The translations under genes and the position numbers were made by a program. A stretch of 64,000 nucleotides of DNA, from assembly GCF_900162665.1 (NCBI RefSeq), contig NZ_LT727812.1, forward strand, positions 205,649 through 269,648. The letters run 5' to 3'. Origin of the DNA: Oceanobacillus sojae (GTDB lineage: Bacteria > Bacillota > Bacilli > Bacillales > Amphibacillaceae). Positions 44,701 to 53,584 of this stretch are shown one piece after another. The notes under the pieces were generated by a model. It was not told where the DNA came from. It made no database searches and saw only the letters and a list, made by a program, of their open reading frames with translations. Every line of letters begins with the position of its first letter. The first letter of the stretch is position 1.

Positions 44701-46330
44701 TATCCCCCTCACTTCCAAGCCATGTCAGCATCGAGGTCACCAGTTGTTCCCGATAAGCGTCAATCGGAGGATTCGTTACCTGGGCAAAAAGCTGTTTAAA
44801 ATAATTAAATAAACTTTGCGGATGCTCAGATAAAACGGCTAATGGGGCATCATTTCCCATTGCTCCAATCGGGTCTTTTCCATCCTGGACCAATGGAATT
44901 AAATATTTTTCGATATCCTCCATGGTATAACCGAACGCTTTTTGTTTATGGAACAATTGCGGATCCAGTTCTCTGGTTTCTTCCACTTCTGGTTCTAAAA
45001 CCGTTGTTTGTTCTTCCAGCCAGTTTTGATAAGGATATGCATTCGTAATAGCCGATTTTATTTCTTCATCAGAAATAATTCTTCCTTCCCCGATATCTAC
45101 TAACAGCATTTTTCCCGGGCTCAATCGTTCTTTTAATAGAATATTACTCTCTTCTGCATCAATCACTCCAACTTCGGAGGAATAAATAATATAATCATCT
45201 TTTGTGACATAATATCTTGCCGGGCGCAAACCATTTCTATCTAAAATAGCTCCAATTTGTTTTCCATTCGTAAAAGTGATCGACGTCGGTCCGTCCCATG
45301 GCTCCATCATCAGGCTGTGATACTGATAAAAAGCACGCCGCCTTTCACTCATATGATCATTTTTATCCCAAGGCTCCGGGATAAGCATCATTGCTGCATG
45401 TGCAGGCTCTCTGCCTGCCAGAGTTAAAAATTCCAGCGCATTATCCAATGTTGCTGAATCACTGCCGTCTCTGCGGAGAATTGGCAATAATTTTTTCAAA
45501 TCATCACCAAACGCTTCAGAAACAAATTGCTTTTCTCTTGCCCGCATCCAATTTACATTTCCACGTAATGTATTAATTTCGCCATTATGGATTAAATAAC
45601 GGTTCGGATGTGCCCGTTCCCATGAAGGAAATGTGTTTGTACTGAACCGGGAGTGAACGAGCGAAAAAGCGGAAACAAAATCAGCTTCTTGTAATTCCAA
45701 ATAAAATCCATTTACCTGCTCTGGAGTCAGGAGACCCTTATATACGATAGTTCTGCTGGAAAGGCTGGGAACATAAAAACGAATATCTCTTTTTTCTGCC
45801 CAATGCTCTGCCTGTTTGCGGATAACATATAACTTTCTCTCAAAATCCAGATCATCAGCAGTTCCATTCGCCTGAATAAATACTTGTTTAATTTCCGGAA
45901 GTGTTTCAACCGCTCCCTTTCCAATACAAGAGGAATTAACAGGCACATTTCTCCAGCCGATTAACTGCTGTCCTTCTTGTGCAATGAAAGCATTTACTTT
46001 CTCCATTACTTCCAGCTGCTCCTGTTCGCTTTGAGAGAAAAAGACCATGCCGACAGCATATTCACCAGCTGGGGGAAGCTTAAAGTCCCGACATACTCTT
46101 CTGAAATATTGATCAGGAATCTGCACCATTAATCCGGAACCATCACCAGTCATTGGATCACTTCCCTGCCCGCCGCGATGCTCCAGCTTGCACAGCATAT
46201 TTAATCCTTGTGTAACAATATCATGTGTCTGCTTTCCTTTTATATGCGCATATAAGCCAATTCCACAGGCATCATGTTCAAAATCCGGGTGATATAGCCC
46301 TTGTGCTTTTGGCAAATCTCGAAAAACCAT
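41756..46330 (-). CDS. gltB: Glutamate synthase large subunit
   Basis: 1524-residue subunit that hydrolyses glutamine and transfers ammonia to 2-oxoglutarate (gltA in B. subtilis). After processing, the N-terminal nucleophile is the Cys of DACGIGLYAH (residue 22, as in B. subtilis). FMN domain TGASPKTSIKHTG, a 3Fe-4S motif C-x5-C-x4-C (CVMMRVCHKDTC), and the C-terminal beta-helix GXXGXXXG repeats (GGRVVILGNVGKNFAAGMSGG). Start at 46330 lies 8 bases after GGAGG; the ATG at 46345 sits on it. Confidence 0.96.
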   Translation of the reverse strand: MVFRDLPKAQGLYHPDFEHDACGIGLYAHIKGKQTHDIVTQGLNMLCKLEHRGGQGSDPMTGDGSGLMVQIPDQYFRRVCRDFKLPPAGEYAVGMVFFSQSEQEQLEVMEKVNAFIAQEGQQLIGWRNVPVNSSCIGKGAVETLPEIKQVFIQANGTADDLDFERKLYVIRKQAEHWAEKRDIRFYVPSLSSRTIVYKGLLTPEQVNGFYLELQEADFVSAFSLVHSRFSTNTFPSWERAHPNRYLIHNGEINTLRGNVNWMRAREKQFVSEAFGDDLKKLLPILRRDGSDSATLDNALEFLTLAGREPAHAAMMLIPEPWDKNDHMSERRRAFYQYHSLMMEPWDGPTSITFTNGKQIGAILDRNGLRPARYYVTKDDYIIYSSEVGVIDAEESNILLKERLSPGKMLLVDIGEGRIISDEEIKSAITNAYPYQNWLEEQTTVLEPEVEETRELDPQLFHKQKAFGYTMEDIEKYLIPLVQDGKDPIGAMGNDAPLAVLSEHPQSLFNYFKQLFAQVTNPPIDAYREQLVTSMLTWLGSEGDILHPETEKKKRVRLDSPILSNVQMRKIENNELDGLQTEIMETLFTENMEASLHRVFEQARTAIENGKNILVLRDTEMDHKRKAIPALLMVSGLHQFLIREGIRTKASIIIQSGEAREVHHFAAMLGYGADAIYPYLVYQTYQQAFEAGKLALAPKEAQAKYIAAASEGIIKVMSKIGISTVQSYRGAQIFEAVGISKQVIEEHFTGTASQIDGIGLDVIQLETEKRHHEGYQEAISQLLDSGSDFQWRKTGEHHAFNPSTIYKLQWSCRRGDYKLFKQFSKESNEERISFLRNLFDFKKKEPISIEEVESVESIVKRFKTGAMSFGSISKEAHETLAIAMNRLGGKSNSGEGGEDKSRFTPDENGDLRSSAIKQVASGRFGVTSNYLVNAKELQIKVAQGAKPGEGGQLSAEKVYPWVADVRRSTPGVDLISPPPHHDIYSIEDLAQLIHDLKNANRKARVSVKLAAKSGVGTIAAGVAKGNADVISVVGYDGGTGASPKTSIKHTGLPWELGLAEAHQTLMLNGLRDRVILETDGKLLTGKDVVTAALLGAEEFGFATAPLVVVGCVMMRVCHKDTCPVGVATQNPELRKKFAGDPDHVVNYMRFIAEEVREIMAELGFRTMDEMIGHTEYLERSRRADTHWKAKYLDLSTLIYQSEGTKRNTAVQDHKLDQSLDLKEILPAVQDALKTGEAMQASFPIKNTDRVTGTIVGSELTAKYGEEGLPEDTINLHFTGSAGQSFGAFIPSGMTMTVTGDANDYVGKGLSGGKVIVRAPKDSTIDPSHNVIAGNVSFYGATSGEAYIQGYAGERFAVRNSGAKIVVEGVGDHGCEYMTGGRVVILGNVGKNFAAGMSGGIAYVRPDDISAFKSLTNKALIQFEKLTDPKEQEEVKDLIINHLDYTDSEKAAFILKNWQEEIKKFIKVIPTDYKLMLQQIEWFKAQGLSAEDARYEAFMAKKNKKMTVTLDEETIIRNEKGARVNG

Positions 46331-46374
46331 TCTGCGTTCCTCCATTCCGTTTCCATTAAAAGTGGGTAAGATAC

Positions 46375-46403
46375 ATTTTATGTTTTTTTATCTATCCAAA
46401 CAA
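46375..46403 (-). promoter_or_regulatory. Candidate gltBD promoter
   Basis: TTGTTT (46398-46403), 17 bases, TAAAAT (46375-46380) on the minus strand, in the divergent gltB-gltC gap. Clear GltC boxes were not resolved. Confidence 0.4.
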
Positions 46404-46450
46404 TATATAATAAACATAATACTAATCTAATTTTGATATGAGGTGGAAAT

Positions 46451-47344
46451 ATGGAACTGCGTCAACTGAAATATTTTGTTGCAGTAGCAGAACGGGAGCA
46501 TGTGTCAGAGGCTGCGTTGGAACTGCATGTTGCCCAGTCGGCAATCAGCAGGCAAATTTCAAATTTAGAAAGGGAATTAGGAGTTCAGCTTTTTGAAAGA
46601 GTCGGAAGAAATGTACATTTAACAACAATCGGAAGAATATTCTTAACACACATAAAATCAGCTTTAAAAGGGGTGGATTATGCAAAGAAGCAGGTAGATG
46701 AATACTTGGACCCGGAGCGGGGCTCGATAAAAATCGGTTTTCCGACAAGTCTGGCAAGCAATCTCTTACCAACGGTACTATCAGCTTTTAAGAAAAAGCA
46801 TCCACATATACGCTTTCAATTAAGACAGGGCTCTTATAATTTTTTAATTGAAGCTGTCAGAAACAGAGAAATTGATTTAGCCTTTCTTGGGCCAGTGCCT
46901 GATAATCAGCCTGATATTATTGGGAAGGTTCTTTTTATGGAAAATTTTTATGCCCTTATTCCCAGATCTCATTCTAAATCTGCAGAAGAAAAAATTGCAG
47001 CAGAGGATTTAGAACATGAAAATTTTGTGCTGTTTCCAGAGGGCTATGTACTTCATCAGCTTGTTATTGATTTTTGTATCCGTTCAGGTTTCACACCAAA
47101 TATTTATTCTCAGGGGGAGGATTTAGATGCTATTAAAGGACTTGTAGCGGCCGGAATGGGGATTACTTTACTACCTGAAAGTGCTTTTAATGATTTAAAC
47201 ACCGCATACAGTTCTAAAGTAGCGATTGATAACTCGCCTTTAAAACGCACAGTCGGAATAATTATTCCAAAAAACCGTAATCTGGCACCCTCTGAAATGG
47301 TTTTTTATAATTTTATTCAGGATTATTTTCAGGTCGGGGAATAA
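46451..47344 (+). CDS. gltC: LysR-type activator GltC
   Basis: 297 residues: LysR helix-turn-helix at 1-60 (LRQLKYFVAVAEREHVSEAALELHVAQSAISRQI) and periplasmic-binding-like effector domain from about 90. Divergent from gltB, the classic arrangement for the glutamate-synthase activator. GAGGTGG precedes the ATG. Confidence 0.92.
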   Translation: MELRQLKYFVAVAEREHVSEAALELHVAQSAISRQISNLERELGVQLFERVGRNVHLTTIGRIFLTHIKSALKGVDYAKKQVDEYLDPERGSIKIGFPTSLASNLLPTVLSAFKKKHPHIRFQLRQGSYNFLIEAVRNREIDLAFLGPVPDNQPDIIGKVLFMENFYALIPRSHSKSAEEKIAAEDLEHENFVLFPEGYVLHQLVIDFCIRSGFTPNIYSQGEDLDAIKGLVAAGMGITLLPESAFNDLNTAYSSKVAIDNSPLKRTVGIIIPKNRNLAPSEMVFYNFIQDYFQVGE

Positions 47345-47392
47345 CGAAAAGTGCAAGACATTGCGTAAAATAACAGATAGCGGATAGCGGGT

Positions 47393-47440
47393 ATAAGAAA
47401 AACAGGCTTCTATTTTTTAATAGAACCCTGTTTTTCTTAT
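47393..47440. terminator. Bidirectional terminator between gltC and mtnN
   Basis: ATAAGAAAAACAGG ... CCTGTTTTTCTTAT with inner TTCTA/TAGAA; A- and T-rich on both ends. Confidence 0.8.
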
Positions 47441-47443
47441 AAT

Positions 47444-48133
47444 CTATAATTTACGAACCATTTTTATAATAACATCCGCTGCATTCTTTGCAGCTTTTTC
47501 TAAAAATACATCAAAGGAAACAGATGATTCTTTTCCTGCAATATCAGATAGTGCCCGAATAATAACAAATGGTGTTTTATACTGGCAGCATACCTGTGCA
47601 ATTGCAGCAGCTTCCATTTCTAAAGCCAGCATTTCCGGGAACCGCTCACGTACAACAGCTATTTGATCCTCTCTTTGCATAAATGAATCACCTGTTGCGA
47701 TAATACCGAATTCTGCCTGGATATCTGATTCCAAAATAACCCCGCCGGCTAATTTTACCAATTCTGGTGAGGCCGTGTAGGATGCCGGCATGCCGGGAAC
47801 TTGTCCATAAGCATAATTAAATGCTGTCGCATCTACATCATGATGTAATACCTCTGTCGAAATAACAACATCCCCAACATCCAGGTTTTCAGCAAACCCG
47901 CCGGCAGAACCTGTATTAATAATTTTATCAGGGTTAAACCGTTCGTGCAGGATAGTTGTAGACATTGCCGCATTTACTTTCCCAATACCGGACAGCAGAA
48001 GGACAACTTTTTTTCCTTCCAGATAGCCCTGATAAAAATAACTATTTGCAATTTCGATTTCTTGTATATCTGTCATTTTTTGCTTCAGCAATTCAATTTC
48101 TTCATCCATTGCTCCAATAATTCCTATCGTCAT
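47444..48133 (-). CDS. mtnN: 5'-methylthioadenosine/S-adenosylhomocysteine nucleosidase
   Basis: Cleaves methylthioadenosine and SAH; opens methionine salvage and AI-2 synthesis. 229 residues from ATG 48133, 6 bases after GGAGG; the ATG at 48139 abuts that site. GIIGAMDEEIELL at the start, TGSAGGFAENLDVGDVV, and MEMEAAAIAQV-type active-site region (LALEMEAAAIAQVC) with catalytic Glu and Asp (ALSDIAG). Confidence 0.95.
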   Translation of the reverse strand: MTIGIIGAMDEEIELLKQKMTDIQEIEIANSYFYQGYLEGKKVVLLLSGIGKVNAAMSTTILHERFNPDKIINTGSAGGFAENLDVGDVVISTEVLHHDVDATAFNYAYGQVPGMPASYTASPELVKLAGGVILESDIQAEFGIIATGDSFMQREDQIAVVRERFPEMLALEMEAAAIAQVCCQYKTPFVIIRALSDIAGKESSVSFDVFLEKAAKNAADVIIKMVRKL

Positions 48134-48145
48134 CTTCATCCTCCA

Positions 48146-48862
48146 TTACTGCCCTGCGTCATTTTCAATCAGCTTTTCTACCTTTGTCGGCTGCCAGCCT
48201 TCTCCATCTACCCAATCTAAGAACACACGATAAAATTCGGAGCTGCTGGAGTCAGAAACCGTAGCAATGACTTTGTCAGGGCCATTATTCCCAACCCAGT
48301 GTTCTATCATACCATCTTCACTTAAACCGGTAACCAAAGAGGTTGCTTTTTTTATTTCAGCACGATCTTGAGACCCATCGCCAAAGTCTGTGTTATGCTC
48401 TCCTTCCTGCTCTGTACCTACAGGATCCCAGTCGCCTGTATATGCTTCTGAAACATTGTTATCTGACGGCTCAGCAGATTCCCTGTCCTCGTATGAATTA
48501 TCTTCGTCCTCTGCATCCTCGTTGTCTTCTTCTTCTTTGGAGGCATCCTCCTCTTTATCTTCATCTTCATTTTCTTCGTCTTTATTTGCATCCTCGTTAT
48601 CATTATTATCTTCGTCATTTGAATCAGGATCAGTTATTAGAAAGCCATTATCATCTTCTCCGCCGCCTTCTTCCCCATTATTTCCCTCCGACGTATTTTC
48701 AGATGCATCTGATTCAGTACCCTCGTCAGCTGTATCATTTTCGCCAAATACCCATATTGCAAGGAAGACCACCAAAACGACTCCTGCAGCAATGGACAGA
48801 ATGGTAATTGCATTTGTATTTTTTCTTCTTTTTTCAAATTTATTTGATCTTGTTTGATTCAC
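48146..48862 (-). CDS. yrrS: YrrS family protein (DUF1510)
   Basis: Single N-terminal membrane helix (about 20-40), then a long acidic low-complexity linker (about 42-150, mostly Asp, Glu, Asn, Ser), then a C-terminal YrrS/DUF1510 domain with WDP, TSLVTGLSEDGMIEHWVG and RVFLDWVDGEGWQP. Function unknown; in B. subtilis it is encoded with pbpI, not found here. GTG start at 48862, 6 bases after GGGGGAG; TTG 48865 is the other choice. Confidence 0.88.
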   Translation of the reverse strand: MNQTRSNKFEKRRKNTNAITILSIAAGVVLVVFLAIWVFGENDTADEGTESDASENTSEGNNGEEGGGEDDNGFLITDPDSNDEDNNDNEDANKDEENEDEDKEEDASKEEEDNEDAEDEDNSYEDRESAEPSDNNVSEAYTGDWDPVGTEQEGEHNTDFGDGSQDRAEIKKATSLVTGLSEDGMIEHWVGNNGPDKVIATVSDSSSSEFYRVFLDWVDGEGWQPTKVEKLIENDAGQ

Positions 48863-49127
48863 CAAATACTCCCCCTAACTACAACTATTTGTATTATACT
48901 ATCATATCGAGTTTAACAATCCTTGTCTATTCAATTTTAGCATAAAACTGCTGTTTGTTTCTTCTATAAGCTAAAGTATTGATAGAACAAAATGAAGATG
49001 AGGATTTTACTATACCCTTAAAATTCAACTATGTAATACTATTCGTACAGATTCACTGATTTTTAACGTTTTAAGAACAAAAAAACGGACAGGTGAATAG
49101 AATAAGCCCTTTGCGTCATCTTTTTTG

Positions 49128-49148
49128 GACTTTTTGAACATCCTCTTT
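49128..49148. repeat. Solo end of the TTTTTGAACATCCTCT repeat
   Basis: GGACTTTTTGAACATCCTCT equals the right end of the 14626-14760 element. No good partner arm was found within about 100 bases. Confidence 0.5.
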
Positions 49149-49176
49149 AAGAAAAGCCAAAAAAATATATCTTATC

Positions 49177-49226
49177 AGTAATAACAAAACTTACAGCTGC
49201 ATGCAGCTGTAAGTTTTGTTATTACT
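49177..49226. repeat. 50-bp perfect palindrome downstream of greA
   Basis: Arms of 25 bp with no spacer, axis between 49201 and 49202 (core GCTGCATGCAGC). On the minus strand a TATATTTTTTT run follows, so it may be the greA terminator. It starts 100 bp past the greA stop. Within 48866-49326 this and the solo repeat are the only structures; no gene is seen. Confidence 0.85.
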
Positions 49227-49326
49227 TAAGTATAAGTTCTTGTAAAGTCATTTCTTAAACAGAGCGCTTACTATTCATCAATTAAGATTCAAAATACAGA
49301 ACTGCGAAGCAAACGCTTTCCAATTT

Positions 49327-49803
49327 TTAATCTACACTTGTTATTCGTACTTCAATATCTCCAGCAGGTGTAGCTACTGTAACTTCCTGTCCAATTTCCT
49401 GTCCTAACAGACTTTTAGCCATTGGCGAATCATTGGAAATTTTTCCTTCAAACGGATCAGCTTCTGCACTTCCAACAATGGTGTAAGTTTCTTCATCTCC
49501 ATCAGGCAATTCAATAAATGTAACTGATTTACCCAATGAAACAACATCCGGATTTTCATTATCGTTCTCAATAATTACTGCATTACGAATCATTTTTTCC
49601 ACTTGTGTAATACGCTGTTCTACAAATGCCTGTTCATCTTTAGCAGCGTCATATTCCGAATTCTCAGACAGATCCCCAAAATCACGGGCTACTTTTATTC
49701 TTTCAACGACCTCTTGTCGACGGTCTGTTTTTAAATAATGCAGTTCTTCCTCTAACTTATCTTTCCCCTCTTGTGTCATGTAAAAGCTTTTTTCTGCAGC
49801 CAT
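49327..49803 (-). CDS. greA: Transcription elongation factor GreA
   Basis: Stimulates RNA polymerase to cleave backtracked transcripts. 158 residues. N-terminal coiled coil ([16 protein letters not shown] ... with [22 protein letters not shown] at the tip) and C-terminal FKBP-like domain ([16 protein letters not shown]). GAAGGAG precedes the ATG. The pbpI gene found before it in B. subtilis is absent. Confidence 0.96.
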   Translation of the reverse strand: MAAEKSFYMTQEGKDKLEEELHYLKTDRRQEVVERIKVARDFGDLSENSEYDAAKDEQAFVEQRITQVEKMIRNAVIIENDNENPDVVSLGKSVTFIELPDGDEETYTIVGSAEADPFEGKISNDSPMAKSLLGQEIGQEVTVATPAGDIEVRITSVD

Positions 49804-49998
49804 TTCTATACACTCCTTCTCGTATCATTTCTTTTCAGGGATAAACGCAGCATATTTTGATTTAAAAAATATACCGCTGCTTATTTCCCATGTATATAAA
49901 TTAATTAATAAAATTGGCTATATAGCTTATGTGCTAATTATTGAAAATATACTAATCAATACTATGGCAGATATTACCTAAAATATCAAGAAAAATAA

Positions 49999-50637
49999 TT
50001 ACCTATTTGAATTCTTTATTAAGATATTTTCTATTTTAGATGCCATAATATCTACTGCAACATGGTTCTCTCCGCCTTCTGGAATGATTAAATCTGCATA
50101 TCTTTTCGACGGTTCAATAAATTGCATGTGAGCCGGGCGAACCACTTGAATATATTGATCAATGACCGATTCTAACGTCCTGCCGCGCTCTTTAATATCC
50201 CTTAACAGGCGGCGGACAATTCGTAAATCAGCATCTGTATCAACAAATACTTTGATATCCATTAAATCAACCAGATTTACATCTTCCAAAATCAATATTC
50301 CTTCAACAATAATTACTTCTTTCGGTTCAACATGAATCGTTTCCTTTGAACGATTATGGACTTTATAATCGTAAACGGGTTTTTCTATCGATTTATATTC
50401 CAACAATTGTTGCAGGTGCTCTACTAATAAATTATTATCAAACGCTAATGGATGATCATAATTAGTTTTCAATCTTTCCTCCAATGGAAGATGCGACTGA
50501 TCTTTGTAGTATGCATCCTGTTCAATGACTAGAATGGATGTTTCTTTAAAACGGTTGCAGATCGATTTTGTTACTGAGGTTTTTCCACTCCCGCTTCCGC
50601 CGGCGACGCCTATTACAATGGGCTTTTCTTTTTCCAT
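49999..50637 (-). CDS. udk: Uridine kinase
   Basis: Phosphorylates uridine and cytidine in pyrimidine salvage. 212 residues with P-loop [25 protein letters not shown], the NYDHPLAFD motif and [12 protein letters not shown] lid. TAAGGAG Shine-Dalgarno. Second gene after yrrM in the row yrrM-udk-greA. Confidence 0.96.
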   Translation of the reverse strand: MEKEKPIVIGVAGGSGSGKTSVTKSICNRFKETSILVIEQDAYYKDQSHLPLEERLKTNYDHPLAFDNNLLVEHLQQLLEYKSIEKPVYDYKVHNRSKETIHVEPKEVIIVEGILILEDVNLVDLMDIKVFVDTDADLRIVRRLLRDIKERGRTLESVIDQYIQVVRPAHMQFIEPSKRYADLIIPEGGENHVAVDIMASKIENILIKNSNR

Positions 50638-50658
50638 GCTATTATCTCCTTACATTTC

Positions 50659-51297
50659 TCATCTCTTATAGCTAATGGAAACACCATCATCAATCGGTAT
50701 AATAGACGTATGATAATCTGGATGGTTCATTAGCATTTCATTGTAAGCTTTTAATTTTCGTACTAAGGTTTTATATTTTTTAGGCGTTTCTTCATCCGAA
50801 TAAACCATCCCGCGAAATAATACATTATCTGTAATTAATATGCCGCCGGAAATGAGTATTCTATCTGCCAAATCAAAATAAGATTGATATTGCCCTTTTG
50901 CAGCATCAATAAAAATAACATCGAACTGCTTCTTTTTTTCAGCTAAATTCTGCATGACGTCAGCAGCATCACCTAAGATAACTTCAATCTGACTGTTACG
51001 CTTCTGTTCCTGAATATTTGTAACAGCTTCAAGATATCGTGTCTCATCTTTTTCAATGGTCGTAATTTTAGCATCCTGTGCTCCCTCTAACATTCGCAAT
51101 GCAGAATAGCCAATTGCTGTCCCCACCTCTAAAATAGCTTGAGGCTGCTTCATAGTTAAAATAAGGTTAATCATATGCATGCTGTTTCGGTGGATGATTG
51201 GAACATGATTTATTTCTGCATATTTTTCAAGTGCCTTTGCAGAATCTGGTGAAGCAGGCAGCAAATTTTCCAGGTAGTTTTCTATTTTTTTATCCAT
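50659..51297 (-). CDS. yrrM: SAM-dependent O-methyltransferase YrrM
   Basis: Class I methyltransferase (COMT-like) of 212 residues. SAM motif ILEVGTAIGYSALRML, acidic loop TTIEKDETR, metal ligand FIDAAKGQ, and ITDNVLFRGMV. Likely acts with TrhP-type genes on 5-hydroxyuridine of tRNA (family inference). The yrrN and yrrO peptidase-family genes that flank it in B. subtilis are missing. The start at 51297 follows AAAGGA; the longer frame begins with a TTG lacking a site. Confidence 0.88.
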   Translation of the reverse strand: MDKKIENYLENLLPASPDSAKALEKYAEINHVPIIHRNSMHMINLILTMKQPQAILEVGTAIGYSALRMLEGAQDAKITTIEKDETRYLEAVTNIQEQKRNSQIEVILGDAADVMQNLAEKKKQFDVIFIDAAKGQYQSYFDLADRILISGGILITDNVLFRGMVYSDEETPKKYKTLVRKLKAYNEMLMNHPDYHTSIIPIDDGVSISYKR

Positions 51298-51419
51298 TTC
51301 ATCATTTCCTTTGAGTTGCAAAGCGTTAAATTTCTTCTATATGTGCATATTCATTTTCCCAAATAATGAATATGCTGCCTTTCAGTATTCCCATAAATTT
51401 AATATTTTCCTAATCTGTA

Positions 51420-51462
51420 AAAAAGAAAACGGAACATGGAGAAATTCTCCATAAGTCCGTTT
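51420..51462 (-). terminator. Terminator of mltG
   Basis: ACGG ... TATGGAGAA pairs with TTTCTCCAT ... CCGT; on the minus strand TTTTCTTTTTT follows. Confidence 0.75.
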
Positions 51463-51468
51463 AAGGGC

Positions 51469-51504
51469 TGTTCAAGCTGACACTTCTAATCATCTATTTG
51501 AACA
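51469..51504. repeat. Degenerate TTCAA/TTGAA repeat copy at the mltG end
   Basis: TGTTCAAG (51469-51476) and TTGAACA (51498-51504) are inverted arms. The latter continues into ATACTC and resembles the repeat end at 21111. Confidence 0.4.
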
Positions 51505-51510
51505 TACTCT

Positions 51511-52632
51511 TTAATTTATATATTTTTCCCGGTTTTCAATATGTTCTTCAAATGTTTCAGCAAAGTGGATATTGCCATCTTCATCATGTAAGAAAAATAG
51601 ATAATCTGAATCTTCCGGAGATACCACTGCTTTCAAAGAGTTTTCCGCAAAATTCGATATTGGGCCTATTGGTAATCCCTTAACAAAATATGTGTTATAT
51701 GGTGACTCTACCTCTAGATCCTCAAAGGTAACCACCGCCTGGTGCTCTCCTTTTGCGTATAAAACAGTCGGGTCCGTCTGCAATTCTATACCTTCATCCA
51801 AACGATTGTAGAATACACCTGCGATTTGTGGACGCTCCTCTTCATGGGCAGTTTCCTTCTCCACAACAGATGCAAATGTTATCGCTTCGTGGGGCGTTAA
51901 ATCCCGCTCTGCAATCTCTCCCTCATATTGCTGAAAAATGGAATTGGTTTGTTCGACCATACGATCTATTATGGATTCAATAGTTGGTTCTTCTTCATAA
52001 AAATCATATGTAGAAGCAAACATATACCCCTCTAAAGGAGTACGGATTTCATCATCTAAGATATCCTCCGTTAATAAAGAAGGATATTTTTCCATTAATT
52101 CTTCAATAAAATCAGGATCATTAGCAACCTCTAAGAAATCTTCCTTGGAAAAATCAAGCTGTTTACTGTATATCTCAGCAATTTGGTCAACTGTCAATCC
52201 TTCAGGAATTGTTACAGTATGTACAGCGTCAATAATAACTCTTCCATGCTGCAATGATTCAATAATTTCATCCATATCCATCGCTGTATTAAAAGTATAG
52301 TTTCCAGCCTGGAATTCGTTCACATTATTAAATTTTGTATAGAAACGGAACACACGTGCATCTTTTATAATTCCATTTTCTTCAAGAATACCGGCTATCG
52401 TAGAGCTGGAAGATCCTATCGGAATTTCTACTTCTACCTGTGTTGAGTTATCTTCGTCAACGGGCTCCAATGCCGAATTAATATATATATATCCTGAAAT
52501 ACTCCCGATTATTATAATAAGAGTAAAACATACAATAATAATTGCTACAATTTTTCTAACTTTAGATGCTTCTTCTCCTCTTTTTATAAGATTCTTCTGG
52601 AATCCATTATGTTTGTCATCTTTTGACACCAT
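51511..52632 (-). CDS. mltG: Endolytic murein transglycosylase MltG
   Basis: YceG-like membrane protein that cuts nascent glycan strands. Cytoplasmic tail, one membrane helix (about 26-50), a LysM-like region and the YceG catalytic part with VVEKETAHEEERPQIAGVFYNRL, including the catalytic Glu. 373 residues from ATG 52632 or 372 from the GTG that follows it. AAAGGGGGGG precedes. Confidence 0.9.
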   Translation of the reverse strand: MVSKDDKHNGFQKNLIKRGEEASKVRKIVAIIIVCFTLIIIIGSISGYIYINSALEPVDEDNSTQVEVEIPIGSSSSTIAGILEENGIIKDARVFRFYTKFNNVNEFQAGNYTFNTAMDMDEIIESLQHGRVIIDAVHTVTIPEGLTVDQIAEIYSKQLDFSKEDFLEVANDPDFIEELMEKYPSLLTEDILDDEIRTPLEGYMFASTYDFYEEEPTIESIIDRMVEQTNSIFQQYEGEIAERDLTPHEAITFASVVEKETAHEEERPQIAGVFYNRLDEGIELQTDPTVLYAKGEHQAVVTFEDLEVESPYNTYFVKGLPIGPISNFAENSLKAVVSPEDSDYLFFLHDEDGNIHFAETFEEHIENREKYIN

Positions 52633-52835
52633 GCCCCCCCCTTTCATCCGCTTTATTATACTAAATTCATATAAAATTATCCAATATTCCTGTTATTTTC
52701 TTTCATACTTCTTTATTTTAAACAGAAACTTTTATTTTCATAAGGAATTTTGGAGAAAAATATATTTTTTTGCAGACATCGAAAGGTTTTTATTATATAA
52801 AGCCGGCCTTGGAATAAAATATAAAGGCATTGTAA

Positions 52836-52875
52836 AAGAAAGCTGATGTCACCAAACGTGAACATCAGCTTTCTT
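52836..52875 (-). terminator. Terminator of the alaS-ireB-ruvX-yrzB unit
   Basis: AAGAAAGCTGATGT (minus) pairs with ACATCAGCTTTCTT around a 12-base loop; TTTAC follows. It starts 8 bp past the yrzB stop. Confidence 0.75.
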
Positions 52876-52883
52876 ATCTTGTT

Positions 52884-53159
52884 TTACTCTTCTTCTTCTG
52901 CTAATGTGTTTAACATTTCCTCTACCATATTCCATTCATCGTCAGATTCAATAGGGTATAATGTGTAATCTTCATTTTCCTGTTCCTCATAGCGGAATGC
53001 ATATACCTCTACTTCTTCATCCTCTGCCTGTTCAGCAGGTACGACAGCTATATAAGATTGTTCTGTTTCATCCACATCGAATGTGAAGAGCACTTCGAAA
53101 AGATGCTCATCCCCATTTTCATCAGGGATAATAATCCGTTCTTTTTCCTCTAATGCCAT
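52884..53159 (-). CDS. yrzB: DUF1292 family acidic protein (YrzB)
   Basis: 91 residues, strongly acidic, with IIPDENGDEHLFEVLFTFDV and the closing DDEWNMVEEML typical of DUF1292. Function unknown, yet the alaS-ireB-ruvX-yrzB order is widely kept in Firmicutes. Overlaps ruvX by one base. Confidence 0.9.
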   Translation of the reverse strand: MALEEKERIIIPDENGDEHLFEVLFTFDVDETEQSYIAVVPAEQAEDEEVEVYAFRYEEQENEDYTLYPIESDDEWNMVEEMLNTLAEEEE

Positions 53160-53584
53160 TAAATAACGCCTCCTTTTGAATCAAGATAACCCTGCAAAAT
53201 CATTACAGCTGCCATCTTATCAATTACTTTTTTTCTTTTTTTCCGGCTCATGTCTGCTTCTAAAAGAACACGTTCAGCCGCCATTGTCGTTAAACGCTCG
53301 TCCCATAATACAACAGGTAAATTATATTTTTCTTCCAAATAAGCAGCATAACGCTCGGACGCTTCGCCTCTTTCGCCAATCGAACCGTTCATGTTTTTAG
53401 GCAGCCCGACAACAACCCGGGATACTTCACTATCCTCTATAATGGTTTGAAGTTCTTTATCCGCAGAACTGAACTCGTTCTCATCCCAATAAATAGTGGT
53501 TAGTCCCTGTGCTGTCCAGCCAAGAGCGTCACTAATTGCAACACCTATTGTTTTTGAACCTACGTCTAAACCTATTACTTTCAT
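53159..53584 (-). CDS. ruvX: RuvX/YqgF family Holliday-junction-resolvase-like protein
   Basis: 141 residues, RNase-H-like fold with [14 protein letters not shown], then [10 protein letters not shown] and [16 protein letters not shown]. The family has been linked to pre-16S rRNA 5'-end processing (B. subtilis YrrK) and to recombination. ATGA overlap with ireB, one-base overlap with yrzB. Confidence 0.93.
   Translation of the reverse strand: MKVIGLDVGSKTIGVAISDALGWTAQGLTTIYWDENEFSSADKELQTIIEDSEVSRVVVGLPKNMNGSIGERGEASERYAAYLEEKYNLPVVLWDERLTTMAAERVLLEADMSRKKRKKVIDKMAAVMILQGYLDSKGGVI

Noticed and set aside
48390-48857. Serine-rich open frame on the plus strand inside yrrS
   Set aside because: It is the antisense of the acidic linker; composition follows from Asp/Glu codons, with no ribosome site and a well-supported gene opposite.
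52613-52846. Plus-strand frame upstream of yrzB and over the mltG start
   Set aside because: Shadow of intergenic AT-rich DNA, hydrophobic by composition; no Shine-Dalgarno.
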